Source: Psychrobacillus sp044762655 (GTDB lineage Bacteria; Bacillota; Bacilli; Bacillales_A; Planococcaceae). From it: a stretch of DNA of 64,000 nucleotides. The notes beneath the pieces are model-generated. The model did no database searches. It saw nothing but the letters and a program-made list of their open reading frames with translations, and was not told the origin of the DNA. This document shows positions 51,196 through 60,732 of this stretch, one piece after another. A program made the translations under genes and the position numbers. Location of the stretch: the NCBI RefSeq assembly GCF_044762655.1, contig NZ_JBIWER010000002.1, positions 878,577 to 942,576 on the forward strand, in the 5' to 3' direction. Each line of letters begins with the position of its first letter. The first letter of the stretch is position 1.

Positions 51196-51972
51196 TTATT
51201 GAGCTGTGTAACCGCCATCAATAACGACTGCTTGTCCAGTAATACTTTTCCCTTTATCGCTTGCTAAGAATAATGCGTAGTCTGCTATTTCGCTAACGTC
51301 TAATAATTTCTTTTGTGGTACCATATTTAGAATCGCCTCATTAAGTGCATCTTCTTCTGGGATACCGCGAGTTTTCGCTAAATCTGCAATTTGTCCACGA
51401 ACAAGTGGTGTATCAACATATCCTGGAGCAAGTGCATTTACCGTAATACCGTGGAGAGCACCTTCTAAGGCTGCAACTTTTGTTAAGCCAATAACCCCGT
51501 GTTTCGCACTATTGTATGCCGCTTTTCCTGCAAATCCGATTAATCCATTAATGGAAGCGACGTTGATAATACGTCCCCATCCTTGTTCTTTCATAATAGG
51601 GAATACTGTTTTTGTAAGAATGAAAGGTGCTGTTAACATAATTTTTTGCATCAATTCGAATTTGGCTGTTGGGAAATCTTCAATAGGTGATACATGTTGT
51701 AGACCCGCGTTGTTAATAAGAATATCTACTGAACCGTAAGTATCTTTCGTTACTGTTACTAAATTTTGAAGATCTGTTTCACTTGTAACGTCAGCTTTAA
51801 CACCAATCGCTTCAAATCCGAGTTTTTTTAGTTCTTCTGCGGATGCTTGTACACCTTCTTCATTGATATCAGAAAGGACAACTTTCGCACCTTCTTGAGC
51901 AAAGTGTTTCCCAATTTCAAATCCAATACCACGTGCAGAACCTGTAATAATAACGACTTTATTTTCAACCAT
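51196..51972 (-). CDS. 3-hydroxybutyrate dehydrogenase
   Basis: 258 aa from ATG at 51972, behind TTGGAGGAATTT; the longer frame would start inside that site. TGSARGIGFEIG cofactor motif, LINNAGLQHV, catalytic Ser in VASINGL, YNSAKHG, and the family-typical tail LAKTRGIPEEDALNEAILNM, PQKKLLDVSEIA, DGGYTAQ. It interconverts 3-hydroxybutyrate and acetoacetate with NAD. It lies 25 bp after a GntP-type permease gene, probably the uptake carrier for the substrate. Confidence 0.93.
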   Translation of the reverse strand: MVENKVVIITGSARGIGFEIGKHFAQEGAKVVLSDINEEGVQASAEELKKLGFEAIGVKADVTSETDLQNLVTVTKDTYGSVDILINNAGLQHVSPIEDFPTAKFELMQKIMLTAPFILTKTVFPIMKEQGWGRIINVASINGLIGFAGKAAYNSAKHGVIGLTKVAALEGALHGITVNALAPGYVDTPLVRGQIADLAKTRGIPEEDALNEAILNMVPQKKLLDVSEIADYALFLASDKGKSITGQAVVIDGGYTAQ

Positions 51973-52012
51973 TTTAAATTCCTCCAATTTTTATAATATT
52001 AGTTTTAATTTA

Positions 52013-53299
52013 TTATACCAAGCCGATTGCACCCATAATGATACCGACAATTAATGCGATGGTCGGTATGATGAATGCAACCACGAAAACATCTTTATAC
52101 GTAGACTTAAGGCTTAACCCAGTAACAGCAACAAGTGTTAATAAGGCACCATTATTAGGGAAAATCGATGCACCAGATGCTACTGATGCAATCCTATGGA
52201 ACACCTCAGGGCTAATGCCTGTTGTTTGCGATAGCTCAACAAATGTATCACCGAGCGTACCTAAGGCAATACCCATACCACCAGAAGCAGAACCAGTAAT
52301 GATGGCCATGACTTGAACGGCTAGACCTTCAGCAATTAAGGGATTATCTGATATATTTAACAGCCATGAAGTAATGTCTTCAAAAGCTGGTACAATTGCT
52401 ATTACGGCACCGAAACCAACGGCAGCACTCGTATTAAGGATTGCCATTACGGAACCTTTTGCACCATCATTTACGGAAGGAATAAACTGTTTGTAATCCT
52501 TCGCATTCAAGATCATAATGCTAAGAACCCCTATTAAAAGAGACCATAGTGCTTCCACCTTCACTACATTAAGTAGTACAACCACAATTAGAAGTGGAAG
52601 TAGTGACACCATCCAGTTCGGAATTCTTTCATCCTCTGTCTTTTCAGTAACTACTTGATTTGTAGGTTCTGTAAAAACGTCACCTATAGCAGATAGTTTC
52701 TTTTGTCTATATGCTAACCAGAGATAACCTCCAACTGCCATGATTAATGTAGTGACAATCCCAATTATAGGACTTGCCATTGGTGTTGTTCCGAAAGATT
52801 CCATTGGTATTAAGTTTTGAATTTGTGGTGTACCTGGAACAGAAGTCATGGTGAACGTAAATGCACCAAGAGCAAATGTTGGCACAAGCAATTTCCTTGA
52901 GATATTTGCTTCACGGAATAGTTCAAGCGCAATCGGATAGATTGCAAAAACTACGACGAACAAGCTTACGCCACCATAAGTTAATATTGCGGCAGCTATT
53001 AAAACGCCTAAAACGGCACGTTTTTTTCCTATTAATTGTGTTACTTTTTTAGCTACAGATTTTGCAGCCCCTGTCGTTTCCATTAATTTTCCGAATACGG
53101 CACCTAATAAGAAGATCGGGAACCAGTTCTTAACGAAGCCAACTAAACCTTCCATGTAGGGTCCTGTATATGTGTCAAACACATCTAATCCGCTAATTAA
53201 AGCTACAACTCCGGCAGCTACTGGAGCTACCCAAATGATGGACCACCCAAGATAAGCTAAAGCCATCAGCATTACTAAGCCAATAATTATACTTATCAC
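52013..53299 (-). CDS. GntP-family permease (probably hydroxybutyrate/organic acid)
   Basis: 428 aa, about twelve hydrophobic segments. FVKNWFPIFLLGAVFGKLME, YGGVSLFVVVFAIYPIALEL and GSASGGMGIALGTLGDTFVE are the GntP signature stretches; FPNNGALLTLVAVTGLS closes the protein. A symporter for gluconate-like acids; next to 3-hydroxybutyrate dehydrogenase the likely substrate is 3-hydroxybutyrate. Same operon as 51196. Confidence 0.92.
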   Translation of the reverse strand: MISIIIGLVMLMALAYLGWSIIWVAPVAAGVVALISGLDVFDTYTGPYMEGLVGFVKNWFPIFLLGAVFGKLMETTGAAKSVAKKVTQLIGKKRAVLGVLIAAAILTYGGVSLFVVVFAIYPIALELFREANISRKLLVPTFALGAFTFTMTSVPGTPQIQNLIPMESFGTTPMASPIIGIVTTLIMAVGGYLWLAYRQKKLSAIGDVFTEPTNQVVTEKTEDERIPNWMVSLLPLLIVVVLLNVVKVEALWSLLIGVLSIMILNAKDYKQFIPSVNDGAKGSVMAILNTSAAVGFGAVIAIVPAFEDITSWLLNISDNPLIAEGLAVQVMAIITGSASGGMGIALGTLGDTFVELSQTTGISPEVFHRIASVASGASIFPNNGALLTLVAVTGLSLKSTYKDVFVVAFIIPTIALIVGIIMGAIGLV

Positions 53300-53329
53300 T
53301 TGTAATCACTCCTTTCCTATATTGAAATA

Positions 53330-54120
53330 AAATTATTAACTGTATTGATAGGTAATATCCTCCGCCTTATGGATTCACTTCCCTCTTGTTCAAGTATCTT
53401 GAATTCAATACTCTTGAACTCGAGGCTAATATTATAACCATTTTCACAGAATGTCAACAATGTTGTTTCAGAATAGACACAAATAGTTTTATCCAATAAA
53501 TGTGACATATTCATGCTACTGAATTGCACCCTGAATAGTTGACACTAAAAAAAAATGTCCTATTCGAGATTCTTCCTATGAAACAAGCCCTTTATAATAA
53601 AAATATACTTAGTATGAACGGAAGGTTATTTCTAATAATTTCTATAGAAAATGGATTTTACCTTATGATGTTCCGTTCTAAAAAGCTAAAAGTGTTTTAA
53701 ACCGTTGGAGAAGAACTCTACCCAATACATAGAAAATAGTTTTTTAGATGAGGACCGAGGTAAAGGAAGCATAGGTCAATCTAATACAAAGAATATATCA
53801 GCGGCTCGTATTTGTTATTTACAAGTATTAATTGAATTACTAAAGTAGCGAGATGGAGCTCTAAAGGTAGGCGAAAAAAACGTAAGTAGGTTCACGTGAA
53901 AGTACGTAGTCATCAATGAAGTAATTCGTAAATACCAACTGGAAAAGACCTTACCTCTCGCGCGAAAAATTATACTCTATTCAGGGGGTTCATTATACAT
54001 TTCCAGAATTTCTAATTCACAAAAGTCCAATAAAATTCGTCCGAAATTTAGGTCTCTGTTCCCTATTTCCTACAGGATGGGGCTTTATTATTACTAATTA
54101 CTTTTAAGGCTTTGAAAATT
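53330..54120. other. Long divergent intergenic region without intact gene
   Basis: Between the two permease genes. The 70 aa frame at 53317-53529 has no ribosome binding site and no family, so I do not call it. Around 53700-53980 the plus strand has coding-like scraps (for example NEVIRKYQLEKTLPLARKI) broken by stops, which suggests a decayed gene. TTGAATTCAATACTCTTGAA near 53397 is a palindromic possible operator. Confidence 0.45.
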
Positions 54121-54126
54121 CATTGT

Positions 54127-54155
54127 TTGACAGTAATGTGACAAAGCGTTATATT
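54127..54155 (+). promoter_or_regulatory. Sigma-A promoter of the second gntP-like gene
   Basis: TTGACA at 54127-54132, 17-bp spacer, TATATT at 54150-54155, 40 bp upstream of the start. Confidence 0.75.
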
Positions 54156-54194
54156 TGTTTTGAAATCGAGATATTAAGTAAAGGAGGAATATGA

Positions 54195-55622
54195 ATGGAT
54201 TTCTTAATAATTCTACTAGCCCTCGGGGGTTTAATGTATACAGCTTATCGTGGTTACTCAGTTATATTATTTGCACCGATATTCGCACTTCTAGCAGTGG
54301 CGATTATTGATCCTGTCAATATTTTGCCTTTCTATTCCGGCGTGTTCATGGAAAAAATGGTTGGATTCATTAAGAACTATTTCCCTGTCTTCCTATTAGG
54401 AGCTATTTTCGGGAAAATTATTGAGATGTCTGGAATCGCAGAGTCGATTGCCAAGACGATTGTTCGCTTGATTGGAGCTAAGCAAGCAATGTTGACGATT
54501 GTTTTACTTGGTGCAATTTTGACATACAGTGGCGTTAGCCTATTCGTTGCGGTATTCGCAATTTATCCGTTTGCCGTTCAATTGTTCAAACAAGCAGATA
54601 TTCCGAAGCGTTTAATGCCGGCTACTATCGCACTGGGTGCTTTTACTTTTACAATGGACGCATTACCAGGTACGCCACAAATTCAAAACGTTATTCCTAC
54701 AAGATATTTCGGGACTGACATCTATGCAGCACCAATTCTTGGAATTATTGGGGCTATCATTGTCTTAGGAGTTGGGCTATCCTATCTTGAATTCAGAAAG
54801 AAAAAAGCTAAGATAAATGGAGAGGGCTATTACGGATTACCTGGTGAAGATAAGCCAATTAATGAGGAAACAGAGCAAGATATAGCTACTTCATTAAGTG
54901 CAAATATTTCAGTTCTTCGGCAGATTTTAGCTTTTGTACCACTTGCTCTTGTAGCTGTTATGAATAACTATTTAACAAAAGCAATTCCAAAGTGGTATCC
55001 AAATGGATTTGATTTCTCTTCAATCGGCTTGAATGATTATTCAATCGATGTAGCTGCCAATGCTGCCATTTGGTCTGTTGAAATTGCATTAGTAGTAGGG
55101 ATTATTACAGCATTGCTCTATGATTGGAAGAAGGTTACGAGTGGTATTAAAGAAGGTCTAAACAAAAGTATTGCCGGTTCCTTGCTTGCAGTTATGAATA
55201 CAGGATCTGAATTTGGGTTTGGCGGTATTATAGCTGTCCTCCCTGGGTTCGCAAAAATCAGTGACGGAATCTCAGGTGCCTTTACAAATCCACTCGTTAA
55301 CGGAGCTGTTACAACAAGTACACTTGCGGGTATAACAGGATCTGCTTCAGGTGGTATGGGGATTGCATTAAATGCCATGGGAGATAAATTCAACGAGGCG
55401 ATTGCCGCTGCTAATATTTCTCCCGAAGTAATGCACAGAGTTGTCTCAATGGCTTCAGGTGGAATGGATACTTTACCTCATAACGGTGCAGTGATCACAC
55501 TACTCGCTGTTTCAGGTTTAACACATAAACAGTCCTATAAAGATATATTTATGATTACAATGATTAAGACACTTGCAGTGTTTGTCGTTATCGCAATCTA
55601 TACTATGTTTGGCATATTATAA
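54195..55622 (+). CDS. GntP-family permease, second paralog
   Basis: 475 aa. Same signatures as the 52013 gene: FIKNYFPVFLLGAIFGKIIE, YSGVSLFVAVFAIYPFAVQL, GSASGGMGIALNAMGDKFNE, DTLPHNGAVITLLAVSG. A longer central loop (about 210-245) explains the extra ~45 aa. Transport of an organic acid by proton symport. Transcribed away from the hydroxybutyrate operon with its own promoter and terminator; AAAGGAGG ribosome binding site. Confidence 0.92.
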   Translation: MDFLIILLALGGLMYTAYRGYSVILFAPIFALLAVAIIDPVNILPFYSGVFMEKMVGFIKNYFPVFLLGAIFGKIIEMSGIAESIAKTIVRLIGAKQAMLTIVLLGAILTYSGVSLFVAVFAIYPFAVQLFKQADIPKRLMPATIALGAFTFTMDALPGTPQIQNVIPTRYFGTDIYAAPILGIIGAIIVLGVGLSYLEFRKKKAKINGEGYYGLPGEDKPINEETEQDIATSLSANISVLRQILAFVPLALVAVMNNYLTKAIPKWYPNGFDFSSIGLNDYSIDVAANAAIWSVEIALVVGIITALLYDWKKVTSGIKEGLNKSIAGSLLAVMNTGSEFGFGGIIAVLPGFAKISDGISGAFTNPLVNGAVTTSTLAGITGSASGGMGIALNAMGDKFNEAIAAANISPEVMHRVVSMASGGMDTLPHNGAVITLLAVSGLTHKQSYKDIFMITMIKTLAVFVVIAIYTMFGIL

Positions 55623-55636
55623 CGTATTTCTATAGA

Positions 55637-55674
55637 AAGAATCCTATTCAGAATTTGTGAATAGGATTCTTTGT
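55637..55674 (+). terminator. Rho-independent terminator
   Basis: AGAATCCTATTC / GAATAGGATTCT stem followed by TTGTTTT, directly after the permease stop. Confidence 0.9.
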
Positions 55675-55882
55675 TTTACGAGGTTGACAAACAAGTGTTT
55701 TGGCTGACTGCCTATTAAAAAACCTTAAATAAGACCTGATAAAAACAAACCATATCCATTTGGAGAATAATCATTCGTAAAAACCCCCCATATAAGCCAG
55801 CCTATTCATGAACCCAAAATAGAATTTTCACTATCCTACCTCCTCAATTTATTAGTTAATTTCTCCAATCCTCTTCGAATTC

Positions 55883-55980
55883 CTTGTTCAACTAACCTGC
55901 TGCGTTAGTTCAATAAGAAAAAGAGTTACCTATGGCAACCCCATCAATTGTTTACTAAAGCACCCGTTAGTTAAATAAGA
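55883..55980 (-). repeat. Repeat family, type IV
   Basis: TTGTTCAACTAACCTGCTGC / GTTAGTTCAATAAG, core AGTTACCTATGGCAACCCC, right end AAAGCACCCGTTAGTTAAAT. Confidence 0.92.
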
Positions 55981-55989
55981 TTTATGTAC

Positions 55990-56169
55990 AGTTGACACAC
56001 TTTTCAGGTTCATTTAAAGAATGGCTTCATTAAAAACTGGATATCGTCGAAAATCAATTCTTTTGCAGAGGGCGTTGGAGTCAGCAATGGGCTTGCCCTA
56101 CATGTTGTCAATCAGCGCGTCGTGTATGCTTTTGTTATTGATGCATGCAGATGTGAGCAGAAATTTCAT
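55990..56169 (-). pseudogene. Truncated peptidase-E-like (S51/class I GATase-like) gene
   Basis: ATG at 56167-56169 after AAGGGGTGAAG starts MKFLLTSACINNKSIHDALI, then a stop interrupts, then GKPIADSNALC. These are the first ~35 residues of the S51 peptidase-E-like family; the rest is missing or scrambled up to the repeat. Directly upstream (56174-56286) another fragment, NNDSIEVVLIIHKARVGHGI with GKLTESHKDKG-stop, looks like the end of a further lost gene. Confidence 0.7.
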
Positions 56170-56295
56170 AACTTCACCCCTTGTCTTTGTGTGATTCTGT
56201 CAATTTCCCCATAATTCCATGGCCTACCCTAGCTTTATGAATGATTAGAACCACTTCAATGGAATCATTGTTAATCCAATGTTCAGCTTATTTGT

Positions 56296-56658
56296 CTATT
56301 CGAATACCTGGCGAAGCTCAATCTGTCCTTCTCCAAGACCATGCGGGTCTGGCGCACGCATCGCCCACTCGATCGCTTCCTTGCGCGACTTCACATCTAT
56401 GAACCAGTATCCTGCAATCAACTCATTGACTTCAGCGAAAGGACCCTCTGTAATGGTCGGTGGTTCCCCCGGAACAGGGTAACTAATACGAATACCTTTA
56501 GAGCTTGGATGGAGTCCACCGACTGACAGCAGAACTCCAGCTTTCTTTAGTTCTTCATTGTATTTCTTCATCGCAGCAAACATTTGATCCATCTGCTCTT
56601 TTGGCATTGTCCCTGCTTCAGTATCCTTTGAAGCCTTCACAACCATCATAAATTTCAT
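56296..56658 (-). CDS. YCII-related (DGPF) domain protein
   Basis: 120 aa. MKFMMVVKASKDTEAG start, then KYNEELKKAGVLLSVGGLHP, and ITEGPFAEVNELIAGYWFID, which matches the DGPF-type motif of YciI-like proteins; the end APDPHGLGEGQIELRQVFE carries the usual (E)IR/ELR-Q-x-F tail. Ferredoxin-like fold, usually next to ECF sigma genes; role uncertain. Ribosome binding site AAGGAAGG. Confidence 0.88.
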   Translation of the reverse strand: MKFMMVVKASKDTEAGTMPKEQMDQMFAAMKKYNEELKKAGVLLSVGGLHPSSKGIRISYPVPGEPPTITEGPFAEVNELIAGYWFIDVKSRKEAIEWAMRAPDPHGLGEGQIELRQVFE

Positions 56659-56767
56659 TGATTTTAATCCTTCCTTCGGCTATTTATCCTTTATCCCTAT
56701 GTTCTTGAAGCTTTTATAGCTAAAATTTCTTACCTTTTTGTATTATTCCACATCTGAACAGAGATTC

Positions 56768-56877
56768 CTTCTTCAGCTATCCTGCCCCTGTAGTTGAAGG
56801 AGAAAAAAGAGCTGCTAAATGCAACCCTGGGTCTTTAACTAAAGCACCCGTTAGTTTTAGTACATTCCTTCACAAAC
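56768..56877 (-). repeat. Repeat family, type IV
   Basis: CTTCAGCTATCCTGCCCC / GTAGTTGAAGGAG, core GAGCTGCTAAATGCAACCC, right end AAAGCACCCGTTAGTTTTAG, then the TTCACAA tail. Confidence 0.85.
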
Positions 56878-56910
56878 TGTTTTATTCATGAACTGACCCG
56901 ATAAAGCTTT

Positions 56911-57531
56911 TTATAATCTTATAATCATGTCGCTCTCTTGAATCAAAGTTTCATCATGTGTAACCATCAACACCGTTTTTCCCTCGTTGTTGAGTTGGTG
57001 AAGAATATCCATTACTAATCGCCCGTTGTTTCGATCAAGTGAACCTGTAGGCTCATCTGCTAAAATAAGCTTACAATTTTTTAACCGTAGCCTGGCAAGT
57101 GCAATGCGTTGTTGTTCACCGCCAGAGAGGGAATAAACTTTTTGCTGTAATGTATTCTTCATACCAACAGAATGCAATGCTTCTTCAAGAGTTACATTAG
57201 ATCGTCCTTTTGGGTGAACCATAAGTAAGTTTTCCTCAACTGTTTTCTGTTCCACTAACGCAAAATTTTGAAAAACAAATCCTACTGTATCTCGATAATA
57301 TTTTTTAAGGTTTTTTGCATTCGTGATCTCTAATCCATCGACAATAATTTTTCCATCTGATACTGGCTCTAAGCCGCCAATCATATTCAGTAGTGTCGTT
57401 TTCCCACAGCCACTTTCACCAGTTATGATAACAAATTCACCAGCGTCGATCTTTAAGTTTAAATTATCGAACAGTACTTTATCACCAAAATATTTTTTGG
57501 TATTTTGTAATTCAATTAGCGTTTCCCTCAA
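56911..57531 (-). CDS. ABC transporter ATP-binding protein (bacteriocin-export type)
   Basis: 206 aa. Walker A ITGESGCGKTTLLNMIGGLE, Q-loop VFQNFALVEQKTVEENLL, signature SLSGGEQQRIALARL, Walker B LILADEPTGSLD, H-loop VLMVTHD. LolD/MacB-like size. It powers the DUF1430-type permease encoded just upstream (stop of that gene 1 nt before). Last gene of the four-gene ECF operon. Confidence 0.94.
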   Translation of the reverse strand: MRETLIELQNTKKYFGDKVLFDNLNLKIDAGEFVIITGESGCGKTTLLNMIGGLEPVSDGKIIVDGLEITNAKNLKKYYRDTVGFVFQNFALVEQKTVEENLLMVHPKGRSNVTLEEALHSVGMKNTLQQKVYSLSGGEQQRIALARLRLKNCKLILADEPTGSLDRNNGRLVMDILHQLNNEGKTVLMVTHDETLIQESDMIIRL

Positions 57532-57532
57532 A

Positions 57533-59590
57533 TTAAATTCCTCCTTTCAATACTCTTTGAATTTGTAAGTTATCATTTTTTCGAGTTAAGTAGACAAGAA
57601 TACTCACGTCTAATAAAAATACAATTATACTTCCCCAAGCTAAATAGCCAAGCATACCAATTCCCAAAAAGACTTTGAAGAATAAGGCTCCAACTAAGGA
57701 TAATCCACATATCCCACAAGTTAATAAGAAAAACGATTTGAATCGCTCAACTAACGTATAACCCATTACTTTTTTAATTGTTAGCTCTCGAGCATTCGAT
57801 TCATACGCAATTCGTAGTGAGAGACTTGAGATTTGAACTTCCAAAATAAGTGTAAGTAAGGTCAAAATTATTGCGATTAACAGACTTCTGTTTTGAAGAG
57901 CCCAAAGACCATCATACCAGTCACCAATATCGATAATATTAAATTCAATTAGGGAAGGATTGATTGCTTCACCTGAAATGGCTTGAGTAAATTCACTTAA
58001 TTTCTCTTTTTCATTTTTTAGACTGACAAATTGAGATAGAAAGTAAAAATCATTTGCGATAATCCCATCAAGGTCTTCAGCTTCTTTTAATTGATAACTA
58101 ACAGGATATAGTGGCAATGCTCCATAGTTGTAAGTATCTAATATGATTATTGGATTCTTAATATTATATGAATAGTCAAATTCATCATCTAAATACCCTT
58201 CTGCTATTACAGAGAGGCCTTCTTTATAAGTGAATACGCCTTCTAAATTTTGATTATTTAGTCCAAGCAAATTACTGACACCCATAATTTCTTCGATAAT
58301 CTCTGATTGATTTGCATCTTCAGGAATCAAGATATAATTTCCTTCTTTTTTATTTATTGTTTCCCAAGCTGGAATCATTTCATTGTATGGTTTTAAACCA
58401 GATAAATTAGCGAATACATATCTATCACCCCATTTAGGCGACACGTTTTCAAATGAATTATAGCTCATTAGTGAAAAATCAAGTTCAAGGTAACTGTACC
58501 GCATAAAATTATCCTTAAGTTGATCACTCGTATTAAGTGGTATCTTGTTTTCAAATTGTCCATTTGGTGGGTCTTCCATTTTTTCATACTCATATGGGTA
58601 GGAAATATCTACATGAATTCTATCCATTTGTGAAGAATAGTAATTCTTTTGGGTATAAAGTTTAACTCCTTCGATTGACAGCGATAGAGTTACAGATAAT
58701 ATGAGAATCGTTAATATTGAAATGAATCCCTTAATGGCAATACTAAAATGTAACGCTTTTTTAGTAGAAGCGATAGATTTTATTTGGAAATGTTGTCCAA
58801 TTCTCATACCGATTGTAATAACAATAGCATTTCCTACGAGCAAAGCTAATAATCCGATAATAGACACATTCCATCTAAAGTATGAATTAGTAAATGGTAA
58901 TAATAAGGTTAGAGCTGCTGTTGCAGCAATTGAATAGCCAATCGTATCAGACGTTATTTTTTTGATTTTTAGCCGATTAGAATCCGAGCCAAAAACGATT
59001 CTGACCATTTGCTCTTTTTTACTATAAATCGTGTCATAATAAGTAAGCAGTATAATTGTTATAGTCATCAACAACCAAACTGTCGCTACGACATTCTCAG
59101 AAACTTCGGGCATAGGATCATTCCTGAAATTGCCGGAATACTGTACCATGTCAGGAAATAGCATTTTATCAAGATATTCAGGGGATTGGCCGATGTACCA
59201 ACAATTTTGTAATTCTTTTTCTGTTGCTTCCTCAAATGGCTTAAATATGAATGTTGTTTTTCCTGAGAAGAACGAAGAAATAGTCCCTGGTTCAATGCCC
59301 CAGTCTTTCTTCATCATATTTTGTATCGTCTCATCCCCATATATCGTGATTTCCCTTGAAAATGCACCACCGTCTTTTTTACTAATAGTAAAAACATTCG
59401 CATTAAATTCATTTGCTTTTTCTAAGATGGTGGTACGCATCTCTTCCTCTGAATCACCAGTTTCTAAATAATAGCCAACCTGCACATACTTTTCTTGAAA
59501 ATTCTCAAGAAAAAACGTATAACTTTCTCCAATAAACAAAAAACCAGACAGAAAAATAAAAAAGGCAATAATCGTTTTTACTTTTGTCAT
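57533..59590 (-). CDS. Bacteriocin-associated integral membrane protein (DUF1430-type)
   Basis: 685 aa. Membrane helix at the N-terminus (about 4-26), a large outer part, membrane segments near 165-185, 215-270, 285-305, and a C-terminal trio (about 570-670). The N-terminal EKYVQVGYYLETGDSEEEMR and the seven-pass plan match the bacteriocin-associated membrane protein family (TIGR01654-type). With the ATPase it forms an export or immunity unit for peptides. One base separates it from the anti-sigma gene upstream. Confidence 0.85.
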   Translation of the reverse strand: MTKVKTIIAFFIFLSGFLFIGESYTFFLENFQEKYVQVGYYLETGDSEEEMRTTILEKANEFNANVFTISKKDGGAFSREITIYGDETIQNMMKKDWGIEPGTISSFFSGKTTFIFKPFEEATEKELQNCWYIGQSPEYLDKMLFPDMVQYSGNFRNDPMPEVSENVVATVWLLMTITIILLTYYDTIYSKKEQMVRIVFGSDSNRLKIKKITSDTIGYSIAATAALTLLLPFTNSYFRWNVSIIGLLALLVGNAIVITIGMRIGQHFQIKSIASTKKALHFSIAIKGFISILTILILSVTLSLSIEGVKLYTQKNYYSSQMDRIHVDISYPYEYEKMEDPPNGQFENKIPLNTSDQLKDNFMRYSYLELDFSLMSYNSFENVSPKWGDRYVFANLSGLKPYNEMIPAWETINKKEGNYILIPEDANQSEIIEEIMGVSNLLGLNNQNLEGVFTYKEGLSVIAEGYLDDEFDYSYNIKNPIIILDTYNYGALPLYPVSYQLKEAEDLDGIIANDFYFLSQFVSLKNEKEKLSEFTQAISGEAINPSLIEFNIIDIGDWYDGLWALQNRSLLIAIILTLLTLILEVQISSLSLRIAYESNARELTIKKVMGYTLVERFKSFFLLTCGICGLSLVGALFFKVFLGIGMLGYLAWGSIIVFLLDVSILVYLTRKNDNLQIQRVLKGGI

Positions 59591-59591
59591 A

Positions 59592-60251
59592 TTATTTCTC
59601 CCAAATCAATACAGCGCGTTCTATAATTGATTCCCAAGAATCTTTTTCAGCAGAGATTTTCTTTACATCAAAATCCACATAATACACAGCATCAACTTTT
59701 TCACTTTCAGGTAGTTGAAAGATATATTCTTGTTCATTAAGACTTTTTTCATCATTAATAAGGTTCCTTGAAGGCGAATCGGCAAATGTTTTTGTGTAAT
59801 AAATAAAACTCACATTCTTTTTCTCTCCATCAATTTCAAGTGGAATAGGATGCGTTCCGTTAACTCCTGCATAGCTTTCACCATAATAACGGGAAACCAA
59901 TTGATTATTATTTTGTCTTTCAATTTTAATTAAATCTTCCGAATAAGGAATAACTGTTTTATAATAAAAAATACACAAAAACGCTACTAATAAAATTATT
60001 GCCGTTACTAAAGTAGAAACAATTGAAATCACCACTTTTTTCTTACGCCATTTTTTACTGATATTATTAAAAAGAGAGTCTGTATTTTCTACTGGAATAT
60101 AAAGATCACGTTTCATGGACTCGTATTCCTTTTGACACTTATCACAATACTGTAAATGCTCGTCTACCATTTCTTTTGTATCTTGACTAACTACTTCGTC
60201 AATATAAAGAGGTAAAACATCTTGAATGATTGTGCATTTAATCTCTTTCAT
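59592..60251 (-). CDS. Anti-sigma factor, zinc-finger (zf-HC2) type
   Basis: 219 aa. N-terminal zinc-binding helix IIQDVLPLYIDEVVSQDTKE and HLQYCDKCQKEYESMKRDL (His-x3-Cys-x2-Cys), one membrane helix (about 72-95) and an extracytoplasmic domain with SFIYYTKTFADSPSRN. The zf-HC2 domain binds the cognate ECF factor. Its ATG overlaps the sigma stop by 14 nt. Confidence 0.9.
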   Translation of the reverse strand: MKEIKCTIIQDVLPLYIDEVVSQDTKEMVDEHLQYCDKCQKEYESMKRDLYIPVENTDSLFNNISKKWRKKKVVISIVSTLVTAIILLVAFLCIFYYKTVIPYSEDLIKIERQNNNQLVSRYYGESYAGVNGTHPIPLEIDGEKKNVSFIYYTKTFADSPSRNLINDEKSLNEQEYIFQLPESEKVDAVYYVDFDVKKISAEKDSWESIIERAVLIWEK

Positions 60252-60732
60252 GGTTCATTCCCTCCATATACTCCATAATTTGCTTCCTTGCCCTGTAAAA
60301 GGTTATCCTTGCCCACCCTGCGCTTTTTCCAAATAGCCTCCCTATTTTCTCAAATGGTAGTTCGCCAAAAGTGCGAAGCGAAAAGACTTCCTTATATGGC
60401 TCACCCATCAAGTGAAGAAACTGATGAACAGCAAATGCATCTTCTTCATTCATCAAATGCTTTACAAGTTGAACTCCTGTACTTGGTTCTTCTCTAACAT
60501 CTAAATCTATTAGCAACTTTTTTCTTTTGTAGTGAGAGAAATATGTGTTTTTTGCAATTGTAAAAAGCCACGCTCTAATATCTTTTGAACCATCAAATTT
60601 TTCAATTGATTTTAAGGCTTTAAAAAATGCCTCTTGCGTAATTTCTTCAGCTATACTCTCATCGCGACTTAATGATTTAATATACAAATACACTTCCTGA
60701 AAGTATTCGCGATAGATTTCCTCAAAGTCCAC
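60238..60732 (-). CDS. ECF-type RNA polymerase sigma factor
   Basis: 164 aa from GTG at 60732 (VDFEEIYREYFQEVYLYIKS) with GGGGGGAAAAGAG upstream; the longer frame to 60846 has no site. Region 2: DESIAEEITQEAFFKALKSI and AWLFTIAKNTYFSHYKRKK. Region 4: FGELPFEKIGRLFGKSAGWA with RITFYRARKQIMEY. First gene of the operon sigma/anti-sigma/DUF1430 permease/ATPase, so it probably senses and answers a peptide antibiotic. Confidence 0.92.
   Translation of the reverse strand: MDFEEIYREYFQEVYLYIKSLSRDESIAEEITQEAFFKALKSIEKFDGSKDIRAWLFTIAKNTYFSHYKRKKLLIDLDVREEPSTGVQLVKHLMNEEDAFAVHQFLHLMGEPYKEVFSLRTFGELPFEKIGRLFGKSAGWARITFYRARKQIMEYMEGMNHERD

Noticed and set aside
51512..51739. Antisense frames inside the 3-hydroxybutyrate dehydrogenase gene
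   Set aside because: Shadows of the real gene; the SDR motifs are on the minus strand.
53317..53529. 70-aa minus-strand frame upstream of the hydroxybutyrate permease
   Set aside because: No ribosome binding site, composition like intergenic DNA, and it overlaps the palindromic promoter region.
58701..59471. Plus-strand frames inside the DUF1430-type permease
   Set aside because: Codon-shadow ORFs opposite a clearly real 685-aa membrane protein.
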